From NCBI RefSeq assembly GCF_013359865.1, contig NZ_JABMCE010000072.1, forward strand, positions 1 to 52,637: DNA of 52,637 nt. The letters are read 5' to 3'. This document shows positions 25,232 through 33,256 of this stretch, in pieces (within the stretch, counting starts at the first letter, position 1; each line of letters opens with the position of its first letter). The DNA is from Curtobacterium pusillum. Its GTDB lineage: Bacteria; Actinomycetota; Actinomycetes; Actinomycetales; Microbacteriaceae. The translations under genes and the position numbers were made by a program. The notes under the pieces were generated by a model that saw nothing but the letters and a program-made list of their open reading frames with translations, was not told the DNA's origin and did not search any database.

Positions 25232-26173
25232 GTGATCGTCGTCGTCGCGCCCGGACAGGGCTCCCAGACCCCCGGCTTCCTCGCTCCCTGGCTCGAGGAC
25301 GCCGCCGTCCGTGACCGCGTGGGTGCATGGTCCGAGGCCATCGGCGTCGACCTGGTGTCACACGGGACCGAGTCCGACGCCGACACCATCAAGGACACCG
25401 CCCTCGCCCAGCCGCTCATCGTCGCCGCCGGACTCGTGACCGCCGACGCGCTGCTCGCCGACGGACGCCGTGCCCTCGTGGGTGGTGTCGCCGGCCACTC
25501 GGTCGGTGAGTTCACCGCCGCCGGGATCGCCGGGATCCTCGAGCCGAGCGACGCGGTCGCCCTCGTCGCCGAGCGCGGACGGGCGATGGCGGACGCCGCC
25601 GCACTCGAACCGACCTCGATGGCCGCGGTCCTCGGCGGGGACGCCGACGAGGTCGCCGCCGCGCTGACCACGCACGGCCTGGTGCCCGCCAACCACAACG
25701 GTGGTGGCCAGACGGTCGTCGCCGGTGCCGCGGACGCCATCGCCGCGCTCGTGGCGGACCCGCCCGCCAAGGCCCGGGTCATCCCGCTCGCCGTGGCCGG
25801 TGCGTTCCACACCCGGTACATGGCCCCCGCGGTCGAGCGCGTCGCGCCGGTTGCGGCCGCCGCGACGGTGCAGGACCCCACGCTCCCGATCTGGACGAAC
25901 GCCGACGGCTCGCTCGTCGACGACGGCCGTCGCTTCGTCGACCTCATGGTGAAGCAGATCGCGAACCCCGTGCACTGGGACGCCGTGATGGAGTCCTTCT
26001 CCGGCGCCGGCGTGACCGGCATCATCGAGCTCGCGCCCGCCGGCGCCCTCGTCGGCCTCGCGAAGCGCGGACTGCGCGGCACGCCGACCGTCGCGATCAA
26101 GACCCCCGACGACCTGCCCGCAGCGATCGACCTGCTGCAGAGCGCAGGCCAGGAAGCAGCAGCAACCGCATGA
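25232..26173 (+). CDS. fabD: Malonyl-CoA:ACP transacylase
   Basis: A 313-residue protein. APGQGSQTPG opens the fold, catalytic Ser90 is in GHSVGEF and His193 in GAFHTRYM. It moves malonyl from CoA to AcpP. The start was set at GTG 25232 because the protein then begins directly with the first strand (VIVVVAPGQG) and GGAGG lies about 9 bases upstream; an earlier in-frame start at 25181 would add 17 unrelated residues. The end overlaps fabH by ATGA. Confidence 0.95.
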   Translation: MIVVVAPGQGSQTPGFLAPWLEDAAVRDRVGAWSEAIGVDLVSHGTESDADTIKDTALAQPLIVAAGLVTADALLADGRRALVGGVAGHSVGEFTAAGIAGILEPSDAVALVAERGRAMADAAALEPTSMAAVLGGDADEVAAALTTHGLVPANHNGGGQTVVAGAADAIAALVADPPAKARVIPLAVAGAFHTRYMAPAVERVAPVAAAATVQDPTLPIWTNADGSLVDDGRRFVDLMVKQIANPVHWDAVMESFSGAGVTGIIELAPAGALVGLAKRGLRGTPTVAIKTPDDLPAAIDLLQSAGQEAAATA

Positions 26174-27225
26174 CCGACGCCACCACCTCGTCCGCCGCGA
26201 CGGACGCGACCGAGCCGAGCCGCGCCTCCAGGCCGGTGCTCGCGCAGCGTCGTGGACACGAGTTCACCCGCATCCTCGCGTTCGGCGCCGCGCGCGGTGA
26301 GAACGCGGTGCCCAACGACGACCTCGTCGGGCCGATCGACTCCTCCGACGAGTGGATCCGTCAGCGCACCGGGATCATCACCCGGATGCGCGCCGGCAAG
26401 GACGTCGAAGCCGTCGACCTCGCCGAGGCCGCTGCGCTCGACGCGATCGCGAAGGCCGGGATCGAGCCGTCGCAGATCGGTGTCGTCCTGGTCAGCACCG
26501 TCACGCACACGGTGGCCACCCCGTCGATGGCGTCACTGCTCGCCGAGCGCATCGGAGCGGCGCCCGCGGCCGCGTACGACATCAGCGCCGCCTGCGCCGG
26601 GTACGCGTACGGCATCGCCCAGGCGGACTCGTTCGTGAAGTCCGGCATCGCCGACCACGTGCTGGTCGTCGGCGCCGAGAAGCTCAGCGACATCGTCGAC
26701 CCGACCGACCGCTCCATCTCGTTCCTGCTCGGGGACGGCGCGGGCGCGGCCATCGTCGGGCCGAGCGACTTCCCCGGCATCGCCCCGACGATCTGGGGCT
26801 CGGACGGGTCGAAGTGGGACGCCATCGGCATGACCTCGACCTACAACGAGTGGGAAGCGGGGGCCGCGCGGCCGACGATACGGCAGGCCGGTCAGACCGT
26901 GTTCCGCTGGGCCGTCTGGGAGATGGTCAAGGTCGCCCGCGAAGCCCTCGAGACCGCCGGGGTCGAACCGTCCGACCTCGCCGCGTTCGTCCCGCACCAG
27001 GCGAACATCCGCATCATCGACGAGTTCGCCAAGCAGCTCGGCCTGCCCGGGTCCGTGGTGATCGCCCGCGACATCGCGACCACCGGCAACACGTCCGCCG
27101 CGAGCATCCCGCTCGCCACGCACCGGCTGCTCGAGGAGAACCCCGAGCTGTCCGGCGGCCTCGCGCTGCAGATCGGCTTCGGCGCCGGTCTGGTGTTCGG
27201 CGCGCAGGTCGTCGTCCTCCCCTAG
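26170..27225 (+). CDS. fabH: Beta-ketoacyl-ACP synthase III
   Basis: A 351-residue condensing enzyme starting fatty-acid synthesis. The Cys-His-Asn triad is Cys142 (ISAACAGYAYG), His276 (VPHQANIRI) and Asn307 (TTGNTSAAS). A 30-residue Ala/Ser/Thr/Arg-rich N-terminal extension precedes the normal start of the fold (FTRILAFGAARG); it contains one copy of the dispersed cgcgcctccagg motif (around 26223). The ATG overlaps the fabD stop. In actinobacteria FabH often primes with branched acyl-CoA, giving iso/anteiso lipids; specificity is not readable here. Confidence 0.95.
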   Translation: MTDATTSSAATDATEPSRASRPVLAQRRGHEFTRILAFGAARGENAVPNDDLVGPIDSSDEWIRQRTGIITRMRAGKDVEAVDLAEAAALDAIAKAGIEPSQIGVVLVSTVTHTVATPSMASLLAERIGAAPAAAYDISAACAGYAYGIAQADSFVKSGIADHVLVVGAEKLSDIVDPTDRSISFLLGDGAGAAIVGPSDFPGIAPTIWGSDGSKWDAIGMTSTYNEWEAGAARPTIRQAGQTVFRWAVWEMVKVAREALETAGVEPSDLAAFVPHQANIRIIDEFAKQLGLPGSVVIARDIATTGNTSAASIPLATHRLLEENPELSGGLALQIGFGAGLVFGAQVVVLP

Positions 27226-27268
27226 TCCCCCGGCACCGCCGGTCGCCAGATCCCACCGGCTCGGCTCC

Positions 27269-27297
27269 GGGCACGAGCACCACTCGTGCCCTAGGCT
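27269..27297 (+). promoter_or_regulatory. Inverted repeat and -10 box in front of acpP
   Basis: A perfect 9-bp inverted repeat gggcacgag-cacca-ctcgtgccc (27269-27291) abuts TAGGCT (27292-27297), a good -10. It may be a regulator site covering the -35 position, or a fabH terminator. It would let acpP be transcribed separately from fabDH. Confidence 0.5.
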
Positions 27298-27336
27298 GGT
27301 CCACGGTCAAACGACACCCCCTCAAGGAGAATCCCC

Positions 27337-27585
27337 ATGGCCCTGTCCAACGAAGAAGTCCTCGCCGGCCTGGCCGAGCTGATCAACGACGAGACCGGCA
27401 TCGCGACCGACACCGTCGCCGCCGACAAGTCGTTCACCGACGACCTCGACATCGACTCGATCTCGATGATGACCATCGTCGTGAACGCCGAGGAGAAGTT
27501 CGACGTGAAGATCCCCGACGAAGAGGTCAAGAACCTCAAGACCGTGGGCGACGCCGTCGACTACATCGTCAAGGCCCAGGCCTGA
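27337..27585 (+). CDS. acpP: Acyl carrier protein of fatty-acid synthesis
   Basis: An 82-residue acidic protein. The phosphopantetheine Ser41 is in DLDIDSISMMTI; the usual DSL is DSI here. The rest (VVNAEEKFDVKIPDEEVKNLKTVGDAVDYI) is standard AcpP. AAGGAG is well placed before the ATG. It carries the growing acyl chain between FabD, FabH and FabF. A strong hairpin separates it from fabF. Confidence 0.97.
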   Translation: MALSNEEVLAGLAELINDETGIATDTVAADKSFTDDLDIDSISMMTIVVNAEEKFDVKIPDEEVKNLKTVGDAVDYIVKAQA

Positions 27586-27597
27586 CGCGAGCTTCCT

Positions 27598-27635
27598 GAG
27601 CGCCGCGGCCGCGGACACCCCCGGCCGCGGCGCTC
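27598..27635 (+). terminator. Hairpin between acpP and fabF
   Basis: Perfect 14-bp arms gagcgccgcggccg (27598-27611) and cggccgcggcgctc (27622-27635), loop 10 bases, no T run. Likely an attenuator or 3' stabiliser that keeps acpP mRNA more abundant than fabF. Confidence 0.7.
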
Positions 27636-27700
27636 ATCTCGTTCACCACGGCGGGCGGCCGTCGCTCGTCGCTCGTCCACACGAAAGAACACGTCGTTCC

Positions 27701-28945
27701 ATGACCAACAGAACCGTCGTCGTCACCGGGATCGGTGCCATCACGCCCCTCGCCGCGACCGCCCCGGAAACGTGGGAGGCGCTGCTCGCCGGCAAGTCCG
27801 GCATCACCCGCATCGAGGACCCGCGCTACGCCGAGCTCGAACTCCCCGTCGAGTTCGCCGGCCAGGCGCGCCGCTTCCTCACCGACCAGCTCACCCGTCC
27901 GGAGACGAGGCGCCTCGACCCCTCGTCGCAGCTGTCGCTCGTCGCCGCACGTGAGGCGTGGGCCGACGCCGGCATCGACGCCGAGTCCGTCGTCCCGGAA
28001 CGCCTCATCGTCGACTGGGCGACCGGCATCGGCGGCGTCAACACGCTGCTCGACGCCTGGGACACCCTGCGCGAGAAGGGTCCGCGCCGCGTCATGCCGA
28101 TGACGGTGCCGATGCTCATGGCGAACGGCCCGGCCGCGGCCATCGAGATGGAGTTCGGCGCCCGCGGCGGCGCCCGCACCTACCTGTCGGCGTGCGCGTC
28201 CTCGACGGAGTCCCTGGCCGAGGCGTACCGCCACGTCGCGAGCGGCGACGCCGACATCGTCATCGCCGGTGGCGCCGAGGCGGCCCTGCACCCGCTGCCC
28301 CTCGCGTCCTTCGCGGCCATGCAGGCGCTGTCCCGCCGCAACGACTCCCCCGAGACCGCGTCGCGTCCGTACGACGTCACACGCGACGGCTTCGTGCTCG
28401 GTGACGGCGCCGCGGCGCTCATCCTCGAGACGAAGGAGCACGCCGAGGCCCGCGGCGCGAAGATCTACGCCGAGGTCGCCGGCGCCGGCATCACCTCGGA
28501 CGCGTTCCACATCACCGCCCCCGACCCCGAGGGCAGCGCTGCCGCCCGCGCGGTCCTGCAGGCGCTCGAGCACGCCGGCGCCGCCCGCGAGGACGTCGTG
28601 CACGTCAACGCGCACGCCACCTCCACGCCCGTGGGCGACGTCGCCGAGTACCACGCGATGCGCCGCGTCTTCGGGGACCACCTCGACAGCATCGTGGTGT
28701 CCGCCACGAAGGCGTCGACGGGACACCTCCTCGGCGGTGCCGGTGCGATCGAGGCCGTGTTCACGGCCCTCGCGTTGCACGAGCGGGTCGCGCCGCCGAC
28801 GATCAACCTCACCCAGCAGGACCCGGAGATCGTGATGGACGTCGCGACGGCGCCGCGCGAGCTGCCGCAGGGCGATCTGCTCGCGGTGAGCAACTCGTTC
28901 GGCTTCGGCGGGCACAACGCGGTCGTCGCGTTCCGCAGCGCCTGA
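27701..28945 (+). CDS. fabF: Beta-ketoacyl-ACP synthase II
   Basis: A 414-residue elongating condensing enzyme. The Cys-His-His triad is Cys165 (LSACASS), His305 (VNAHATSTP) and His342 (STGHLLGGAGA), with Lys337 in ATKAS. The C terminus SNSFGFGGHNAVV is typical. It condenses malonyl-ACP with acyl-ACP. It follows acpP after a hairpin and is closed by a strong terminator. Confidence 0.96.
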   Translation: MTNRTVVVTGIGAITPLAATAPETWEALLAGKSGITRIEDPRYAELELPVEFAGQARRFLTDQLTRPETRRLDPSSQLSLVAAREAWADAGIDAESVVPERLIVDWATGIGGVNTLLDAWDTLREKGPRRVMPMTVPMLMANGPAAAIEMEFGARGGARTYLSACASSTESLAEAYRHVASGDADIVIAGGAEAALHPLPLASFAAMQALSRRNDSPETASRPYDVTRDGFVLGDGAAALILETKEHAEARGAKIYAEVAGAGITSDAFHITAPDPEGSAAARAVLQALEHAGAAREDVVHVNAHATSTPVGDVAEYHAMRRVFGDHLDSIVVSATKASTGHLLGGAGAIEAVFTALALHERVAPPTINLTQQDPEIVMDVATAPRELPQGDLLAVSNSFGFGGHNAVVAFRSA

Positions 28946-28959
28946 CGCACTGCCTGTCT

Positions 28960-28993
28960 GGAGGCCCGTCCCGCGTCCGCGGGACGGGCCTCC
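28960..28993 (+). terminator. Terminator of the fab operon
   Basis: Perfect 15-bp arms ggaggcccgtcccgc (28960-28974) and complement (28979-28993) with a 4-base loop, 15 bases after the fabF stop. Confidence 0.8.
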
Positions 28994-29017
28994 GCTCGTT
29001 CCGTGGCCGGCACCACT

Positions 29018-29113
29018 GCCGCGAAAGCGACACATCCCCGGCCACCGTCCCCGGCCCTGCCGCGAAAGCGACAGTCTGCCGCCGGAGTCAGGCGGCAGAC
29101 TGTCGCTTTCGCG
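29018..29113. repeat. Long inverted repeat with GCGAAAGCGACA motif
   Basis: A 23-bp perfect inverted repeat (29061-29083 and 29091-29113, 7-base loop) carries cgcgaaagcgaca at its outer end. A third copy of that motif stands alone at 29019-29032. It lies between the fabF terminator and the terminator of the convergent DUF3145 gene, in a stretch (28994-29161) with no gene. Confidence 0.85.
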
Positions 29114-29161
29114 AGCGCGAGAACGGTCGCGGAGCGCGGCGCCGGGACGGCCGGGACGCAG

Positions 29162-29194
29162 GAACGCCGCCCGGCTCGGGGCCGGGCGGCGTTC
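29162..29194 (-). terminator. Terminator of the DUF3145 gene
   Basis: Perfect 14-bp arms gaacgccgcccggc (29162-29175) and complement (29181-29194), 5-base loop, 23 bases beyond the DUF3145 stop. Confidence 0.75.
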
Positions 29195-29217
29195 GTGTCG
29201 GAGGAAGTGCGTCCGGG

Positions 29218-29718
29218 TCAGCCGACGCGGTGGAGCCAGACGACGGGGTTGCCCTCGGCGGCGTGACGGAACGGCTCGAGTTCGTCGTCCCACGCCTGGC
29301 CGAGCGCCAGCCGCAGCTCGCGGTGGAGCTCCAGGGCGTTGCTGCCCGCGACCTCCATGGCGTAGCGCACGCGATCCTCGGGGACGACCATGTTGCCGGT
29401 GACGTCGGTCTGCGCGTAGAACACCCCGAGGTCCGGCGTGTGCATCCACCGGCCGCCGTCCGAACCAGCAGTGGGTTCCTCGGTGACCTCGTACCGGAGG
29501 TGCTCCCAGCCGCGGAGCGCAGACGCGATCGCGGCACCCGTGCCGACCGTACCGGTCCAGGTGAACTCGGTGCGCCGAGCGCCGTCCTGCGCCGGCTGGT
29601 CGAGCCACGAGAAGTTCACGGCACGGCTCATGGCGCGACCTGCCGCCCATTCGACGTGCGGGCAGAGCGCGCGTGGTGAGGAGTGCACGTAGAGCACCCC
29701 GGTGGTCGTTCCGTTCAC
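29218..29718 (-). CDS. DUF3145 family protein
   Basis: A 166-residue cytosolic protein beginning (GTG) NGTTTGVLYVHSSPRALCPHVEWA. It matches the actinobacterial DUF3145 family, in my recollection usually next to the fab genes as here. GGAGGA lies 4 bases before the GTG. No catalytic motif is known. The position suggests a link to lipid metabolism, but this is context only. Confidence 0.85.
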   Translation of the reverse strand: MNGTTTGVLYVHSSPRALCPHVEWAAGRAMSRAVNFSWLDQPAQDGARRTEFTWTGTVGTGAAIASALRGWEHLRYEVTEEPTAGSDGGRWMHTPDLGVFYAQTDVTGNMVVPEDRVRYAMEVAGSNALELHRELRLALGQAWDDELEPFRHAAEGNPVVWLHRVG

Positions 29719-29888
29719 GATTCCTCCGATTCGTCAGGTGCGACTTCCCCATCGACCTGGACCACGGAGGTTCGTTCGGAACCATCGATATCCGATTGTG
29801 ATGTCCTTGCGGACACGCCCATTATGCAGCCTGCGCACCGGGAACGCCAGACGGCGGAGCGGAAACGGCGCCGAGACGCTCCGGACGC

Positions 29889-30704
29889 TCAGTGGAACAC
29901 GTGGCCAGCGGTGTCGACAGGGTGCCGCTCCCCCGCGGTGATCGGCACGGGGACGTGGTTGTCCTCGGGCGGGATCGGGCAGGCGAACTGGTACGAGAAC
30001 GCGCACGGCGGCAGGACGAGCAGGTTCCAGTCGAGCTCGACGTCGGCGCCGGCGCTGGGGTCGGTGCCGGGGTCGTCGAGGTACAGGAAGCGCCCCATCG
30101 AGTAGGTGCTCCCGGGGTCCTCCTCGGGCAGCGCGCTCGTGGTGTCCTGCACGATGAGCTGCAGCCGCGCCGCACCCCGGAACGCCGCGGACCGGACCGC
30201 GACGAGCCGGACGGACGTACTGCCGAAGGCCGTCTCGATGTGCCCGGCGACCTCGAGCGGAGCGCCGGCGGCGTCGAGGACGACACCCTGCGCCTCCAGG
30301 CCCGTGACGGGCGTGTACCTGCCGGACGTGACCCAGTCGGCGGAGCGGTCGAAACGCGCGATCCCGGCGAAGCGGGCGATGGACTCCGAGGACGGGTCCC
30401 ACACGCGCAACGTGCCCGCGGACACCGACCCCGCGAACCCGTCGGGGAACGTCACGGTCGACGCGACGACGGCTTCGTCGCCCGCGACGAGCACGGTGCC
30501 GTCCACCGGGACACCGTCGACGACCACGCCGTCCGCCGCCGACGCGGTCACGGACAGGCCGCCCGGCGCGGGCGCCCACTGCCCGGGCACGGGCCAGACC
30601 GGCTGCGCGTGGTCGACGCGCTGGGCGTTCACGAGCGCCAGCGGACCGCGAGGCCCCGTCGCCCAGCGCTCGCGGGAGGCGACGTGGTCCTCGTACGCGC
30701 TCAT
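29889..30704 (-). CDS. DUF1684 domain-containing protein
   Basis: A 271-residue protein. The core RLQLIVQDTTSALPEEDPGSTYSMGRFLYLDD ... PCAFSYQFACPIPPEDNHVPVPITAGER is the DUF1684 signature, with the conserved F-N/D..P-C and C-P-x-P-P-x-x-N motifs. No signal peptide, so cytosolic. Function unknown. The ATG at 30704 overlaps the upstream AI-2E-family stop. The 29719-29888 stretch downstream holds no gene. Confidence 0.85.
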   Translation of the reverse strand: MSAYEDHVASRERWATGPRGPLALVNAQRVDHAQPVWPVPGQWAPAPGGLSVTASAADGVVVDGVPVDGTVLVAGDEAVVASTVTFPDGFAGSVSAGTLRVWDPSSESIARFAGIARFDRSADWVTSGRYTPVTGLEAQGVVLDAAGAPLEVAGHIETAFGSTSVRLVAVRSAAFRGAARLQLIVQDTTSALPEEDPGSTYSMGRFLYLDDPGTDPSAGADVELDWNLLVLPPCAFSYQFACPIPPEDNHVPVPITAGERHPVDTAGHVFH

Positions 30705-31834
30705 GCCTGCTCTTGCCGCGGGTAGATGACCTTCTGCACGATGATGATCACCGAGGCCGCGACGGGCAGGGCGACGAGCGCGCCGAGCACACCGCCGATC
30801 GTGCCGCCCGCGACGGCGGCGATGACGACGAGGGCTCCGGGCACCTGGACCGCGCGCGACATGATGCGCGGCGAGATCACGTACGCCTCGACCTGCATGT
30901 ACACCAGGTAGTAGATCGCCGCGGCGAGGGCGGTCGCGGGCGAGGCGAACAGGCAGAGCAGCGAGATCACGATCGCGGCGGCGAGCGTCCCGACCAGCGG
31001 GATGAGCGAGCCCAGGAACGCGAACGACGCCAGCAGCACCGGGAGCGGCGCGCCGATGATGAGCAGGAACACCAGGCTCAGGATGCCGTTGATGAGCGCC
31101 TGCGAGATCTGCCCCACGACGTAGCGACCCACCGCCTGGGTGATCTGCTCGCTGACGTCGATGAAGTTCTGCCGCCGCGACGCCGGGACGAACCGGTAGG
31201 TCATCGACTTCATGCCGCGCATCGACGCGAGGAAGTAGAGCATCAGGATGATGACGATGACGGCACCGGTGAGGCCGGACAGGATGCCGCTGCCGACCGC
31301 GAGGATCCCGCCGCCGAGGCTCAGCAGGTTGCCCGGGTTCTCCACGAAGGACTGCACGGACTGCAGCGTGTGGTCGATGTCGAACGACCCCGAGAACTGG
31401 TCGGAGAGGTCCTGCACCCACTTCTGACCCGAGATGTCCTGCACGACATCCGGGAAGTTCTGGATGAGGTTGGTCGCCTGCTCCACGAGGATCGGGACGA
31501 CCGCGAACACGACGCCGGCGAACGCGGTGAGGACCCCGACGACCACGACGGTGATCGCCACCCAACGCGGGACGAGCCGTTCGAGGAACGACACGAGCGG
31601 GTCGACACCGAGCGCCAGGAACAGGGCGACGCCGATGTAGACGAGGACGGTCGACAGCTGGTGGACGATCGAGCCGGCGACGAGTGCCACGAGGACACCG
31701 ATGGCACCCATGAAGCCGATGCGGAACGCGTTGACGCGCACGCCGGTGCCACCACGGGTCACCTCGAACGTCACGTTCGGCGTCGGGCTGTGGTCGTCCT
31801 GTTGCTGCGTGTCGCGCTTCCTGGGCAAGTGCAC
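30701..31834 (-). CDS. AI-2E family transporter (PerM/TqsA-like membrane protein)
   Basis: Up to 377 residues. About seven or eight hydrophobic helices, the conserved VGVALFLALGVDPLVSFLER segment, an amphipathic extracytoplasmic stretch (VEQATNLIQNFPDVVQDI), and the late AFLGSLIPLVGTLAAAIV motif identify the AI-2E exporter superfamily. Members export signals or ions; the substrate is unassigned. The GTG at 31834 lies one base beyond the tRNA 3' end, so either the mRNA is leaderless after tRNA processing or translation begins at an internal GTG (for example VTFEV, about residue 22). Confidence 0.88.
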   Translation of the reverse strand: MHLPRKRDTQQQDDHSPTPNVTFEVTRGGTGVRVNAFRIGFMGAIGVLVALVAGSIVHQLSTVLVYIGVALFLALGVDPLVSFLERLVPRWVAITVVVVGVLTAFAGVVFAVVPILVEQATNLIQNFPDVVQDISGQKWVQDLSDQFSGSFDIDHTLQSVQSFVENPGNLLSLGGGILAVGSGILSGLTGAVIVIILMLYFLASMRGMKSMTYRFVPASRRQNFIDVSEQITQAVGRYVVGQISQALINGILSLVFLLIIGAPLPVLLASFAFLGSLIPLVGTLAAAIVISLLCLFASPATALAAAIYYLVYMQVEAYVISPRIMSRAVQVPGALVVIAAVAGGTIGGVLGALVALPVAASVIIIVQKVIYPRQEQA

Positions 31835-31835
31835 G

Positions 31836-31910
31836 TAGGGCGGGCGGGACTCGAACCCGCGAATCGTTCGGTTATGAGCCGACTGCCTTGACCAGCTTGG
31901 CTACCGCCCC
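31836..31910 (-). tRNA. tRNA with CAT anticodon (tRNA-Met, possibly Ile2)
   Basis: Minus strand: acceptor GGGGCGG pairs with CCGCCCT, D arm GCC...GGC, anticodon loop CTCATAA, and T arm GCGGG-TTCGAGT-CCCGC. CCA is not encoded. Elongator tRNA-Met is most likely; a lysidine-modified tRNA-Ile(CAT) cannot be excluded. It sits 13 bases after the glycosyltransferase stop and 1 base before the AI-2E start. Confidence 0.9.
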
Positions 31911-31923
31911 TCGCCGGAGACCG

Positions 31924-33135
31924 TCAGGCCACCGGATCCCCACGATACAGTGACTCGAACGTCGAGAGCGTGCGGTTGATGTCGTGTGCCTCGATCATGG
32001 CGAGACTGCGTTCGCGCATCGCGACGTAGTCGTCGTCGGAGGCGGTGAGCACCGCCGTGAGCTTCGCGGCGAGGTCGTGCTCATCACCCGGGGTGAACAG
32101 GTAGCCGTTGCCGTCGATGAGGTGCGGCAGCGCCATCGAGTCCGCCGCCACGACGGGGAGCCCGGAGGCCATGCCCTCGAGCGACGAGATGCTCTGCAGT
32201 TCGGCCGTCGACGGCATCGCGAACACGGTGGCGTTCGTCAGCGCCTGCCGCTTGACCTCGTCGGAGACGAACCCGAGGAATCGGACGCGGTCCTCGACCC
32301 CGAGCTCCTTCGCCTGCGCCTTGAGCTTCGGGATCATCTCGCCGTCGCCGACGATGGTGAGCGTCGCGTCCAGCTCGGCCGGCAGGGCCGGCAGCGCGCG
32401 CACGAGGACGTCGAGGTTCTTCTCCGGCGCGACCCGGCCGACGAACACGATGTCGTTGTTGGCGGGACGGCCCTCGCGCGCGACGTAGCGCGAGGCGTCG
32501 ATCCCGCACGAGATCGCGAGCACGCGCTGCCCGGCGATCGCCCGCCGGAGGTAGTCCGCCGCCAGGTTCGTCGGCGTCGTGATCGTGTCGGCGAGCCGGT
32601 AGGTCTTGGCGGCGTCGTTCCACGCGATCTTCAGCGCGATCGGCAGGGTGCGCTTGCCGAACGGCGTGTACTCGAGCAGGTTCTCGGGCATGAAGTGGTT
32701 CGTCGCGACGACCCGGATGCCGCGCTCCTTCGCCTCGTGGACGATCCCGCGCCCGATGACGACGTGCGACTGGATGTGCAGGACGTCGGGCTTGACGGCG
32801 TCGAGGATGGGTCCCGTCCACTTCCGGACGCTCCACGGCCAGACGAAGCGGAGCCACGCGTGCAGCGGCCACTTGTACGACTTCAGGCGGTGTACGACGA
32901 GGGTGACCCCGCGGTGCTCCTCGTCGAAGGTGCCGTAGTGGCGACTCGATGCGGGGGCGACGACGTGGACCTCGTGCCCGCGTTCGGCGAGACCGACGGC
33001 GAGCTGTTCGGCGAAGGTCGCGGCGCCGTTCACGTCGGGCGCGAACGTGTCCGCCGCGATCATCACGCGCAGCGGACGTCGGCTCGCCGTCGCACCCGTC
33101 GGCTCGGCGGTGGCGGTGGTGGCGTCGTCTGACAC
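31924..33135 (-). CDS. GT4 family glycosyltransferase
   Basis: A 403-residue GT-B enzyme. GAATFAEQLAVGLAERGHEVHVV forms the N-terminal acceptor domain; FVGRVAPEKNLDVLVRALP and the EX7E element in STAELQSISSLEGMASGLPV form the sugar-nucleotide side. Members include actinobacterial mannosyl- and glucosyltransferases for glycolipids (MgtA/PimB-like). Donor and acceptor are not certain. The GTG at 33135 follows GAGAGGACG, and a -10 (TAGCGT) at 33184-33179 gives a ~43-base leader. It probably co-transcribes with the tRNA and the AI-2E gene. Confidence 0.88.
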   Translation of the reverse strand: MSDDATTATAEPTGATASRRPLRVMIAADTFAPDVNGAATFAEQLAVGLAERGHEVHVVAPASSRHYGTFDEEHRGVTLVVHRLKSYKWPLHAWLRFVWPWSVRKWTGPILDAVKPDVLHIQSHVVIGRGIVHEAKERGIRVVATNHFMPENLLEYTPFGKRTLPIALKIAWNDAAKTYRLADTITTPTNLAADYLRRAIAGQRVLAISCGIDASRYVAREGRPANNDIVFVGRVAPEKNLDVLVRALPALPAELDATLTIVGDGEMIPKLKAQAKELGVEDRVRFLGFVSDEVKRQALTNATVFAMPSTAELQSISSLEGMASGLPVVAADSMALPHLIDGNGYLFTPGDEHDLAAKLTAVLTASDDDYVAMRERSLAMIEAHDINRTLSTFESLYRGDPVA

Positions 33136-33256
33136 GGCTGGCGTCGTCCTCTCGTGGGCGATTGCTGGTCGTTCGACGACGCTACCGCACGGTGTCCGGG
33201 CAGCGCGTCCGCCTCGCGGTTGACCCGCCCCTACCCAGGTACGACGCCGGCGGCGG

